Both the position numbers and the translations under genes were made by a program. Under the pieces are notes generated by a model, which saw only the letters and a list, made by a program, of their open reading frames with translations, searched no databases and had not been told where the DNA came from. 13,962 bases of DNA, taken from Candidatus Kaiserbacteria bacterium (GTDB lineage Bacteria; Patescibacteriota; Minisyncoccia; Phycocordibacterales; UBA12088). This document shows, piece by piece, positions 1-6,053 of this stretch (position 1 is the first letter of the stretch; each line of letters begins with the position of its first letter). The DNA lies in the NCBI GenBank assembly GCA_003561715.1, contig PWVU01000030.1, positions 1 to 13,962 on the forward strand, read 5' to 3'.

Positions 1-39
1 AATCGGTGCTATGGGTATGTGTAGTTCTGCGTGAAATCC

Positions 40-61
40 GGTTTATTTTTTCTCATAAACC
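40..61 (-). terminator. hairpin downstream of the left-most gene, candidate terminator
   Basis: A 7-bp perfect stem (GGTTTAT/ATAAACC) with an 8-nt A/T-rich loop begins 4 nt after the stop codon of the leftward membrane-protein gene. On the transcribed strand the loop is A-rich, and only a short TTTC follows after GGA, so it is not a textbook intrinsic terminator. Position and symmetry make a 3'-end hairpin plausible. I see nothing else in bases 1-65. Confidence 0.4.
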
Positions 62-65
62 TGGC

Positions 66-536
66 TTACCACGGCATATACAGCACAAGCAATGTGACAG
101 ACAGTCCAACCAATACGCTGTATACCACGGTTTCAAAATACAACTTCGGCAGTTTCTCGCGCTGGAGGTACTTTTCTTTAAAGTATACATGTCCCTCTAT
201 GTTGTGAGGGAAGGGGTTCGCTGAAGCAAGGTCAGTAAAAATGAACATAGCGCCGAAGACAAAAGCAAAAAGTTGGGTCGGAGAAAGTTCGGGGAGTAAA
301 GGGAGAATTGGCAGAAAGACAAGCGACATGAGCGCGCCGCGCAGCAGTTGAACTGGTAGAAAGCGCGTTGTCACAAAATGACTATCCTTCGTGTCGTCCA
401 TATCTCGGTGGAAGTCGTACAGTCGGTCTTTGCCGCGATACAAATCACCACTTATCTTTAACGCGCACGCCCCGGCAATCGTGTAGGAGATTGTATGTAT
501 GAGCGTGAATGCGATGCTGAAATAGAGGTATTCCAT
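66..536 (-). CDS. small four-helix integral membrane protein, function unknown
   Basis: This 156-residue protein has four hydrophobic stretches that can span the membrane, at about residues 4-28, 62-80, 86-105 and 133-154. The long polar stretch between helices 1 and 2 (about 29-61) is rich in Asp, Arg, His and Lys. I recognise no family and no catalytic motif. The ATG lies only 3 nt after the TAA of the upstream M15-like gene, with no Shine-Dalgarno of its own, so the two are almost certainly co-transcribed and probably translationally coupled. The pairing hints at a role at the cell envelope, but that is inference only. A hairpin lies just beyond the stop codon and may end the operon. Confidence 0.75.
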   Translation of the reverse strand: MEYLYFSIAFTLIHTISYTIAGACALKISGDLYRGKDRLYDFHRDMDDTKDSHFVTTRFLPVQLLRGALMSLVFLPILPLLPELSPTQLFAFVFGAMFIFTDLASANPFPHNIEGHVYFKEKYLQREKLPKLYFETVVYSVLVGLSVTLLVLYMPW

Positions 537-539
537 ATG

Positions 540-1340
540 TTACGGAACTAGAATATCCCAGTGCGTGGGTTCGCGTGCGTAGATGTAGCCCGTCTGGGGA
601 TCGACCCATTGGGGCGCGTTGTCAAAATCGCGATTGGGAAGAGGGGTGAACTCGCTAGTGATCAAAGACTCAAGTCCGGCCGTTAACCGGAGGTCGATCT
701 TCTTGCCACCGCAATGCGAGGCATTATCGATGCAGGTAATACTGCCATCAGACCCTCGCACTTCACCTCGGTGGCCGAACTCTGAGCCGCCGGTTACAAT
801 GATCGCGCAATCGGCAATACCTCGACTGTTGCAGTGAGTGACGATCGATTCAAAAATACTTTTCAGCGCGTGTATGGTTTCAACTTGTAAGTTATTGAGA
901 TCGGTACACTGCTGCCAGTTTTTCGGATCATTATATGCGGTACCCGGGTAGCAAAAGCCTTTCGTAATGCGCGCTGACGGTACGATCGAGTGAATATATT
1001 TTTCTATAATTACTTCCTCATTACATATCGTTTGGATGTCAGGATCAGTGATGGCAGCACAGTTTGCACGTGCAATGCCGCCCGAGGGGTGCCAGCTCGC
1101 TCCCGAGGGAGGGGTGGGAAGAGGAAGAGTCTCAATTTGATCGGGTTGCTCGTGTTGTGTTGAGGTCGCGGTGTCTGGGGTAGAGGTGGCCTGAGGGGGT
1201 TCGATGATTGGGGTGGTGGTAGGAGCGTTGAGGGACGGAGTAGGCTCTTGCACATACACGGTTTCGCTCGAAGCCTTAGTGAAAAGATGCCATACCCCGA
1301 GTGCTATTGCCGGTACAAGAATGATTGCTGCATACTTCAT
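540..1340 (-). CDS. exported, membrane-anchored M15-like metallopeptidase candidate
   Basis: The protein has 266 residues. Residues 4-20 form one hydrophobic segment (signal anchor), and residues 30-80 are a Pro/Thr/Ser/Gln linker typical of cell-wall-spanning proteins. The C-terminal domain (about 90-266) carries the arrangement of zinc peptidase family M15 (D-Ala-D-Ala carboxypeptidases and endolysins): H209-x2-G212-x3-D216 as the first two zinc ligands, then E257-x2-H260-W as catalytic Glu and third ligand. The spacing matches the family's HxxGxxxD and ExxH motifs. Identity elsewhere is low, so this is a motif-based call. Eight cysteines (94, 106, 130, 145, 170, 178, 203, 210) lie only in the exported part and suggest disulfides. 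The likely substrate is peptidoglycan stem peptides, by inference. A TATACT box sits 9 nt before the ATG, with no Shine-Dalgarno. The four-helix membrane protein follows directly. Confidence 0.65.
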   Translation of the reverse strand: MKYAAIILVPAIALGVWHLFTKASSETVYVQEPTPSLNAPTTTPIIEPPQATSTPDTATSTQHEQPDQIETLPLPTPPSGASWHPSGGIARANCAAITDPDIQTICNEEVIIEKYIHSIVPSARITKGFCYPGTAYNDPKNWQQCTDLNNLQVETIHALKSIFESIVTHCNSRGIADCAIIVTGGSEFGHRGEVRGSDGSITCIDNASHCGGKKIDLRLTAGLESLITSEFTPLPNRDFDNAPQWVDPQTGYIYAREPTHWDILVP

Positions 1341-1349
1341 GTGGGTACT

Positions 1350-1355
1350 AGTATA
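1350..1355 (-). promoter_or_regulatory. -10 box (TATACT) 9 nt before the M15-like gene
   Basis: TATACT on the minus strand ends 9 nt before the ATG at 1340. Transcription would start about 0-3 nt before the start codon, giving a leaderless or nearly leaderless mRNA. No Shine-Dalgarno and no convincing -35 box are visible. Confidence 0.45.
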
Positions 1356-1502
1356 CCGCAGACATCTGCTTGCGGGAGCATACCCGAATGAGTTGTATAC
1401 AAAGCTTCGTTCTGAGACTGCGTTTACGGCAAGCTGCTTTCCAAAGGAATCATAAACGCTATGCCTGACATGAGGTGGCGTTTCTCTTTATGGCAAAAGT
1501 GA

Positions 1503-1508
1503 TATGAT
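1503..1508 (+). promoter_or_regulatory. -10 box (TATGAT) 6 nt before the deaminase gene
   Basis: TATGAT ends 6 nt before the ATG at 1515, and no Shine-Dalgarno lies between them. The geometry predicts a leaderless transcript for the deaminase/DedA pair. The -35 region is weak. Confidence 0.45.
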
Positions 1509-1514
1509 GAGCCA

Positions 1515-1964
1515 ATGGATTCAAGTAATTATCTCAAGCGAGCTCTAGAACTAGCACAAGCATCACTTGAGGCAGGGGAATTTCCAGCGGGTGCGGTGTT
1601 GGTAAGTAAGAATGGCAATGTGTATGAAAGCTCGCCATCGCTTCCACGCAATCATAGCGAGATGATGGTCATTGATATGGCGATTGGCGCTGAAGGCGCA
1701 CCGCTCACTGGTGCGACCATGTATGCCTCCATGCAATCGTGTCTTATGTGTTCGGCAAAGATGTACTGGGCGGGTGTTGAGACGGTGCACTACGTTATCC
1801 CAAAGTCGAGCGTTCGCGCTGACTATGGCTTTGAAAGCCCGCTCGATGCTGACGAAACTGCCGCCTTATTTTTTACTCCGATCAAGATGATATCGCATCC
1901 GGAATTACTTGATGAGGCGATCGTCGCATATACTGAGTGGGTAAAGAAAATTGAGAGTAAGTAA
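1515..1964 (+). CDS. CMP/dCMP-type zinc nucleoside deaminase family protein
   Basis: The 149-residue protein belongs to the cytidine/deoxycytidylate deaminase superfamily, whose members hydrolyse the amino group of a purine or pyrimidine base, nucleoside or tRNA base. The zinc site is visible: H47-S-E49, where the His is a ligand and the Glu the proton shuttle, and C76-x2-C79 in a segment ending KMYWAG. The usual PCxxC has Ser in place of Pro, and HAE is HSE. The overall layout is closer to guanine deaminase/TadA-like proteins (COG0590) than to tetrameric cytidine deaminases. The TadA RNA-recognition pattern is not obvious, so I leave the substrate open. The gene is followed after 19 nt by the DedA-like gene on the same strand. 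Start choice: ATG with a -10-like box 6 nt upstream. Confidence 0.85.
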   Translation: MDSSNYLKRALELAQASLEAGEFPAGAVLVSKNGNVYESSPSLPRNHSEMMVIDMAIGAEGAPLTGATMYASMQSCLMCSAKMYWAGVETVHYVIPKSSVRADYGFESPLDADETAALFFTPIKMISHPELLDEAIVAYTEWVKKIESK

Positions 1965-1983
1965 TTAAGATAGTCTGTAGCTC

Positions 1984-2688
1984 ATGGATAACAAAGATGC
2001 AGATTTGCAGATCACCCAGAATTCAAAGCGGGAGTTGAATTCGGCAATCGTCTGGATCGTAGCGGGTGCCGCGTTGGTAGCGTACGGAATTATCGGACTT
2101 TTCAATGTGGCAATCCCGGGCGTAGAGGAGCTTGTTGTAGCAATATCCTCGGTTGATGGCACATACATTCTTCTCGCCGCGTTTTTGGCGGTGTTTATTG
2201 AAGGGTTATACGTCATCGGGAGTTTCTTCCCCGGGTCAACATTGGTTGTTCTTCTCGCCATACTCTCACAGTTGGCCGGTCCGTGGATGTTTGCGGCAAC
2301 CATCGTTACTATCTTCATTGGGTGGTGCTTAGCCGGAGCAGTGAATATACTGTTGGCTCGGTCATATCGTTCCCGCATCGCACTATTGTCAGGTGAGAGT
2401 GAGTACAAAATACAGGACCGTTTTTGGACCACCTGGTTTCCGACCTTTCGCGCCAATTATGAAGTAGCACAGGTAATTGATGGCGGAGATCCGCTTAAGG
2501 TCTTTTACTCATCAGTCCGAGTAAAATTGTGGGCAAGTGGCGTCATGGCCCTAGCCGCTCTTAGTATTCCGCTGTTTATAGATGTCAACGAATTAAGTAA
2601 CGAAGAAGGCTTTGCGAGTTTGCTTGTTGTTGCCATTATCAGTTTCGTAGTGGGTGGCATGAAATTGAGGAATCATTTCAGCCGGTGA
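1984..2688 (+). CDS. DedA-like (SNARE-associated family) integral membrane protein
   Basis: This 234-residue protein has hydrophobic segments at about residues 20-40, 60-95, 102-125, 182-200 and 210-227. The segment around E73 to G84 (FIEGLY then FFPG) and the following alternating hydrophobic helix ending in ILLAR-SYR resemble the DedA core, where a Glu precedes a Pro-Gly re-entrant loop and a Gly-rich helix leads to a basic Tyr/Arg stretch. DedA proteins are linked to lipid (undecaprenyl phosphate and phospholipid) flipping and to membrane-potential homeostasis. Nothing here reveals the substrate. It begins 19 nt after the deaminase stop and ends with TGA, showing that TGA is a stop codon here. 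No Shine-Dalgarno is evident, so coupling to the upstream gene is likely. Confidence 0.7.
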   Translation: MDNKDADLQITQNSKRELNSAIVWIVAGAALVAYGIIGLFNVAIPGVEELVVAISSVDGTYILLAAFLAVFIEGLYVIGSFFPGSTLVVLLAILSQLAGPWMFAATIVTIFIGWCLAGAVNILLARSYRSRIALLSGESEYKIQDRFWTTWFPTFRANYEVAQVIDGGDPLKVFYSSVRVKLWASGVMALAALSIPLFIDVNELSNEEGFASLLVVAIISFVVGGMKLRNHFSR

Positions 2689-2745
2689 GTAAGTGTAAGA
2701 CGCGTTATTTTGATGACTGAAAAGGGGAGCGAGCACATGTAAGTA

Positions 2746-2774
2746 TTGACATATAATCTATTCAGTTGTATGCT
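2746..2774 (+). promoter_or_regulatory. strong sigma70-type promoter before the ABC ATPase remnant
   Basis: A perfect -35 TTGACA (2746-2751), a 17-nt spacer and TATGCT (2769-2774) as -10 point rightward. The predicted start near 2781 leaves a leader of about 130 nt before the ATG at 2914. It is the best consensus promoter in the window and now drives a truncated gene that runs into the back of an insertion sequence. Confidence 0.65.
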
Positions 2775-2861
2775 CCAAGCATGGTAGGAAATGCGCGCAC
2801 GAATTTATAATCTCTGGCACGAGCCGCGATTACGCGTTTTCCTATTTCTCCATTAGCATCT

Positions 2862-2912
2862 CATACAAGTAAGACGAGTGATCTGGTTTGTGCCAGCCTA
2901 TCTACTTGTATG
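2862..2912 (+). promoter_or_regulatory. 10-bp dyad in the leader, just before the ATG of the ABC ATPase remnant
   Basis: CATACAAGTA (2862-2871) and its exact reverse complement TACTTGTATG (2903-2912) flank a 31-nt loop that holds a further CTGG/CCAG pair. The right arm ends one base before the ATG at 2914, so folding would occlude the start region. A small CGCG-ATTA-CGCG hairpin followed by TTTT lies at 2825-2840. Together these resemble an attenuation-type leader, which is known for several ABC-F genes. No function is proven. Confidence 0.4.
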
Positions 2913-2913
2913 T

Positions 2914-3025
2914 ATGCATATCCAAACTCACCACATAGCAAAAAGCTTCGAAGGAAGCCCTATTCTCTCTGACGTCTCCTTTGTCATACCCAAAGGGGAG
3001 CGAGTGGGTATTGTCGGCGGGAAAT
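2914..3025 (+). pseudogene. truncated 5' end of an ABC ATPase gene, probably ABC-F type
   Basis: From the ATG at 2914, 36 residues read as a classic ABC ATPase N-terminus: a first beta-strand, KSFEG and PILSDVSF, then GERVGIVGG leading into the Walker A P-loop. The reading frame is cut exactly there. The expected NGxGKST never follows, and the frame runs into the insertion sequence and stops at 3132. The GERVGIVG wording favours the ABC-F family of ribosome-associated ATPases over transporter subunits, but 36 residues cannot settle it. An in-frame GTG at 2878 is less likely as the start, since homology begins at the ATG. The remainder of the gene is not on the other side of the IS. The product cannot be functional. 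Confidence 0.7.
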
Positions 3026-3056
3026 GGGGTCAGACCCCACACCTGTCCCGTTTAAA
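3026..3056 (+). repeat. left terminal inverted repeat of the IS4-family element
   Basis: 31 bp. The inner 22 bp, containing CACCTGTCCCGTTTAAA, match the right end perfectly. The outer tip is a 13-bp palindrome, GGGGTCAGACCCC. The transposase stop codon (3052-3054) lies inside this repeat. Confidence 0.88.
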
Positions 3057-4227
3057 ACCCTTCAAACAAAAGCTGTTCCGGTCCACTCTTGACATCAAAC
3101 TGTGGTACGCCAACAGAATACAGCTCAGGTAAACGTTTTTTGTCCAAAAGTGACACAGAGGTTATCTGTAACATTCTGTAGAGATCCAGCTCCAGACAGA
3201 GTCTCTTTTTCACAATAGCAAGGAGAAGGTAGGAGCAGATCGCAATGCAAAGTTGAGTCTTCACAGCGTTTGCGCTGGTACCCCAGAAGTTTTTGATCTT
3301 GAGGTGTTGCTTCGTCCATCTGAAGAACAGCTCGATCTGCCAACGATACTTGTACACACGTGCAATCGTCCGAGCGTCACTCGTGAAGTCGTTTGTGACG
3401 AACACATACACGACACTTGTCTCTACGTCACGATACTTAATTCTCCGTAGTTTGCCCGGGTATCGAAGTACGCTCTTTCTGTCTTTGAGCACCACAACCT
3501 GATCGCACAGCAGGCCGGTTGTTTTGTCGATAGCGTGTGAATACAGACGGCGTACTTGCATGTTGTCGCGTGCGCGGGTGACGAAGTATGCGCCTGCGGT
3601 GTGGATTGTGTGCCAGCGGCGGTAGTCGAGATATCCCTTGTCCATACAATAATACGCTCCCTTTTCGTAAGTAAGCTCATCGAGAAAGTTCACGTCATTC
3701 GCTCTACCCGAGACTATGGTGAAAAACGCCGGAACGGAGCCGTTTAAGTCAAGCTGCATGTTCAGTTTGATCGAGGCATACTGTGCATCAAATTGCGCCC
3801 AGCCAAAGGTGGAGAGGCAGAGTTCGATCACGGTCGAATCAAGCAGGTATACCGTGCCCGCAAGATTAAGACTAACGATCTCTTTGGACAGCGGTTCCAT
3901 AGGCCGTACTTGCTCGATGAGTACCATCGCGAGATCGCGGTAGATACGCCAGTCGCGTTTTTCGTTTGCAACCGCAAGTGTATTGCGCGCAACTTTTTGC
4001 GTGAATCCCATATGGTACAACTTCTCTTCATGTGCTGCGAGACACGTGACCGTGTCTCGCAGACTTTCCCGATACGCAAGCTGCCCGAACACCATTGCTC
4101 GAAACTGTTGTGAGCACGGCAGACGTCGCATACGGTACGCACCACCATATCGATCGACACATTTTTTAAACTGATATGGGTCTACAAACTCAAGAAGTTG
4201 CGAGAAGACATACTTGTCTAAGTGCAT
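3052..4227 (-). CDS. IS4-family DDE transposase
   Basis: The 391-residue enzyme cuts and rejoins DNA at the ends of the surrounding element. Residues 5-75 match the N-terminal DUF4372-type region (QFxAMVFGQLAYRESLRD). The DDE catalytic core follows: D130 in YLLDSTV, D196 in CMDKGYLD, and E299 within the IS4 signature Y292-x2-R295-x3-E299-x6-K306, which fits exactly. The length is typical and there is no frameshift or stop, so the protein is probably active. The ATG at 4227 has no clear Shine-Dalgarno. Its stop codon falls in the left inverted repeat, a compact arrangement common in IS elements. The family call is secure. The subgroup (IS4Sa-like) is a guess from overall resemblance. Confidence 0.95.
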   Translation of the reverse strand: MHLDKYVFSQLLEFVDPYQFKKCVDRYGGAYRMRRLPCSQQFRAMVFGQLAYRESLRDTVTCLAAHEEKLYHMGFTQKVARNTLAVANEKRDWRIYRDLAMVLIEQVRPMEPLSKEIVSLNLAGTVYLLDSTVIELCLSTFGWAQFDAQYASIKLNMQLDLNGSVPAFFTIVSGRANDVNFLDELTYEKGAYYCMDKGYLDYRRWHTIHTAGAYFVTRARDNMQVRRLYSHAIDKTTGLLCDQVVVLKDRKSVLRYPGKLRRIKYRDVETSVVYVFVTNDFTSDARTIARVYKYRWQIELFFRWTKQHLKIKNFWGTSANAVKTQLCIAICSYLLLAIVKKRLCLELDLYRMLQITSVSLLDKKRLPELYSVGVPQFDVKSGPEQLLFEGF

Positions 4228-4355
4228 ACGGATACGTAATTAGGGTCAGTAACACCAACTAGTATCGCGTATTATGTGTGGAGACGCTTCAAATCGAAAA
4301 AACTAAGTTTTCAAAAAAAACCCCGTTGCTACAGGGTGGAATCGTAAGTTATGAG

Positions 4356-4386
4356 TTTAAACGGGACAGGTGTGGGGCAGTACCCC
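4356..4386 (-). repeat. right terminal inverted repeat of the IS4-family element
   Basis: This is the reverse complement of the left end except for four consecutive bases (positions 6-9 from the tip). The tip reads GGGGTACTGCCCC inward, so the near-palindrome of the left tip is lost. An ATG at 4351 just inside this end opens a frame through the repeat into the right flank. Confidence 0.88.
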
Positions 4387-4877
4387 TTTACTAATGGAAA
4401 CGAAGGCGGGTCGGAACGAAAGAAGAAAGCTCCTGCCGTTATTGCAGCTACCTTTGCGGCGATGCTGAGCCAAACAGCGCCGACGCCTGCACAAGCGGAG
4501 ACAATGCCTGCATCGGATACGTATCAGGAATCCGTAGAGCAAGAACAAAATATGCTCGTCGCCCAGGAACAATTGATCGAGTACTTAGGTATGGGCGTAG
4601 ATACTGAGCATTCAATCGTTCACTGAATGCGTCAATAACGGAAGCGCTTCCTTTTGTGGGCGATGTCGTTGTCCAGTTTCGGGAAAAGCTTAGTGAGGTT
4701 GTCCATACTGACAATCTGGATGAAATCAACAAAGCAATTGAAATGACCGAGATGCTACCAACAGCGCTGGGACAATATGGAGAGATGGCGAATATTCCTG
4801 TGGAGACAGGCGCAGGGCATGGTCTCTATTACAGATTATTGCTTGAAAAACGAGATAGTCTCTCTTCCCGGATCTAG
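4387..4877 (+). pseudogene. 5'-truncated, apparently frameshifted gene for an exported protein of unknown function
   Basis: Directly after the IS, an open frame encodes a basic stretch (ERKKK), a short hydrophobic core (about 15 residues) and an AQA motif, which together look like a signal peptide. It then runs through an acidic/Gln-rich region and stops at 4624-4626. A second frame, shifted by -1 and open from 4608 to the TAG at 4875-4877, continues with comparable composition (VVVQFREKL, then NKAIEMTEM, ending SLSSRI). The simplest reading is one gene of about 165 residues with a lost base near 4608-4623. No slippery heptamer is visible, so programmed frameshifting is unlikely. The native start codon is missing; the IS end supplies an ATG at 4351 instead. 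Alternatively the second part could start at GTG 4656 as a separate small gene. I recognise no family. Confidence 0.5.
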
Positions 4878-5596
4878 CCAGTGCAGTACAGTGCGATTGC
4901 CACACTTGTTGCCAAGTTCAAACTACTCACTCCCTTTTGCATCGGGATCATGACGGTTTGTGTGGCGTGTGTGCGTAACTCTGGCGATATCCCGCGCCGC
5001 TCCGAGCCGAATACCAAGATCGCATCGTTTGGAATAGTTGCCTCGGGCAGAGGAGTTCCTTGCTCGTGAAAAGCTATACAGGGGCGTGATGTGCTAAGGA
5101 TATCCTGTGCATCGTCGACGCGCACGACCGGCACCGCATACTGCAATCCCGCCGCGCCACGCACGACAGTCGGATGCCACGGATCGATATCGCCAAGTAT
5201 GGCGACGCCCGCAACCCCTCGCGCGGCGACAACTCTGATGCACGCACCAACATTGCCTGCGTGCGTCGGATTATCGAGCAGTACGATACGACCGTCGCGC
5301 GAAAGTATATCCGAGAGAGCATAGGGAGATCGCTTGGCGATCGCGATCACATGCGACTCAAGCGTACGCGGCGAGAGCGTGTTGAACACCTCGGGCGCAA
5401 CCGTCTCAACGTCGAACTTTCCCGCAATGTCGGGCGCAAGCGTCTGGGTGAGCTCGGTAAGTTTTTCGGAGTCGTCGGTGACCACCATCTCGATCTCCGC
5501 CCCAAAGCGCACGGCGTGCTTAAGTGCGTGGAAGGTTTCAAGAACGACTGTGGAGTGATCGTGCGCGGCCTGATCGAATTGTTGATGGAGTGACAT
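4874..5596 (-). CDS. SpoU/TrmH-family RNA 2'-O-ribose methyltransferase
   Basis: Starting at the ATG at 5596 the product has 240 residues. A longer upstream frame exists but shows no family resemblance, and its extra residues look like antisense of the neighbouring gene. All three SPOUT knot motifs are present. Motif 1 is around N109 to R121 (NPTHAGNVGACIR). Motif 2 is FGSERRG, residues 196-202. Motif 3 is IPMQKGVSSLNLATS, residues 217-231, with S224/S225-L-N227 near the end of the protein. These bind S-adenosylmethionine and position the catalytic Arg. Members methylate the ribose 2'-OH of tRNA or rRNA; the target cannot be read from sequence. The short N-terminal region (about 90 residues) may be a reduced substrate-binding domain. 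Its stop codon overlaps the stop of the convergent remnant at a shared CTAG. Confidence 0.88.
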   Translation of the reverse strand: MSLHQQFDQAAHDHSTVVLETFHALKHAVRFGAEIEMVVTDDSEKLTELTQTLAPDIAGKFDVETVAPEVFNTLSPRTLESHVIAIAKRSPYALSDILSRDGRIVLLDNPTHAGNVGACIRVVAARGVAGVAILGDIDPWHPTVVRGAAGLQYAVPVVRVDDAQDILSTSRPCIAFHEQGTPLPEATIPNDAILVFGSERRGISPELRTHATQTVMIPMQKGVSSLNLATSVAIALYCTG

Positions 5597-5673
5597 GGTG
5601 CTATTCAAACACAAGAGACGGCAACTTGCATAATTTTTTTTCATACATACTCGGTGGAGTTGTACCAGCAGAC

Positions 5674-5677
5674 GGAG
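5674..5677 (+). promoter_or_regulatory. Shine-Dalgarno (GGAG) that decides the start at 5684
   Basis: GGAG ends 6 nt before the ATG at 5684, which favours that start over the in-frame GTG at 5654. It is one of only two clear Shine-Dalgarno sequences in the window. A CATAAT at 5629-5634 could be the -10 box. Confidence 0.5.
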
Positions 5678-5683
5678 CTCATC

Positions 5684-6010
5684 ATGCCCGAAGAACAAGT
5701 CGAAGCGGTGGTCTACATCGGCAGACCCTTGCCCGAAGATGTGCGAAAGCACCTTGAGGGGCTTCCGCATCACCACTTGATCACTCTTACCCTCGCCGAC
5801 GGTGAGGGCGGGGGTGCCCTGCAACCGTTGCCTAGTCCGATGCGCGGGTATATCGTGTCTGCGCCGGTTCCCGGGACCAATCTCTTCGAAAGTGCCTGTG
5901 CGGAGACAAGGGAGCGGACATTGGTAGGATGGCTCAAGGCTGTCCTTTACTCGCACAAGTATCAATCAGACGGCTCGCCAGCTGTGTGGGGCTGGATGGA
6001 CGAAGACTGA
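5684..6010 (+). CDS. small hypothetical protein, 108 residues
   Basis: I do not recognise this protein. It has no membrane segment or signal peptide. It begins with a beta-strand-like stretch (VEAVVYIG), then a helix (DVRKHLEGL) and three consecutive His (residues 39-41, HHH). A Gly-rich turn follows, then a hydrophobic stretch (GYIVSAPVPG), and it ends in an aromatic, acidic tail (WGWMDED). The ATG at 5684 has a good GGAG 6 nt upstream. The gene is divergent from the SpoU-type methyltransferase (87 nt between starts) and convergent with the GNAT gene, with a strong 10-bp hairpin just after its TGA stop. The ribosome-binding site and terminator together support a real gene, despite the lack of homology I can name. 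Confidence 0.6.
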   Translation: MPEEQVEAVVYIGRPLPEDVRKHLEGLPHHHLITLTLADGEGGGALQPLPSPMRGYIVSAPVPGTNLFESACAETRERTLVGWLKAVLYSHKYQSDGSPAVWGWMDED

Positions 6011-6018
6011 ACGACGAT

Positions 6019-6042
6019 GGGGCGTCTCCTGGGAGACGCCCC
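6019..6042. terminator. bidirectional hairpin between convergent genes
   Basis: GGGGCGTCTC (6019-6028), loop CTGG, GAGACGCCCC (6033-6042): a perfect 10-bp GC-rich stem 8 nt after the stop of the rightward gene and 11 nt beyond the end of the leftward GNAT gene. No T-tract follows on either strand, so it may stop polymerase inefficiently or protect 3' ends. Confidence 0.6.
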
Positions 6043-6053
6043 TGTCCGTGTTG

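Larger units (their letters stand above)
3026..4386 (-). mobile_element. complete IS4-family insertion sequence, about 1361 bp
   Basis: The element is bounded by 31-bp inverted repeats (27 of 31 matching) and holds a single intact leftward transposase whose stop codon lies inside the left repeat. Length and layout are normal for the IS4 family. The flanks do not share a target-site duplication: the left ends in GGGAAAT, the right begins with TTTACTAATGG. The genes on the two sides are unrelated, so the element was probably involved in a deletion or recombination after insertion, or marks an assembly join. In the direction of transposase transcription, a run of eight T's preceded by GGGG (plus-strand A-run at about 4313-4320) lies ahead of the transposase gene and might block transcripts entering from outside. 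Confidence 0.9.

Noticed and set aside
1962..2456. 163-codon minus-strand frame opposite the DedA-like gene
   Set aside because: It is antisense to a membrane protein with clear hydrophobic segments and carries no motif.
2721..3004. 13-bp direct repeat AAAGGGGAGCGAG at 2721-2733 and 2992-3004
   Set aside because: One copy encodes KGER in the conserved ABC segment; the other lies in intergenic DNA with no further similarity on either side. It may be chance and does not bracket a mobile element.
4605..4626. Programmed -1 frameshift in the exported-protein remnant
   Set aside because: No slippery heptamer or downstream pseudoknot is visible, so mutation or sequencing error is simpler.
5597..5965. 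N-terminal extension of the SpoU/TrmH-type gene to 5965
   Set aside because: The added residues overlap the plus-strand gene that has a good ribosome-binding site, show no SpoU resemblance, and full family length is reached from 5596.
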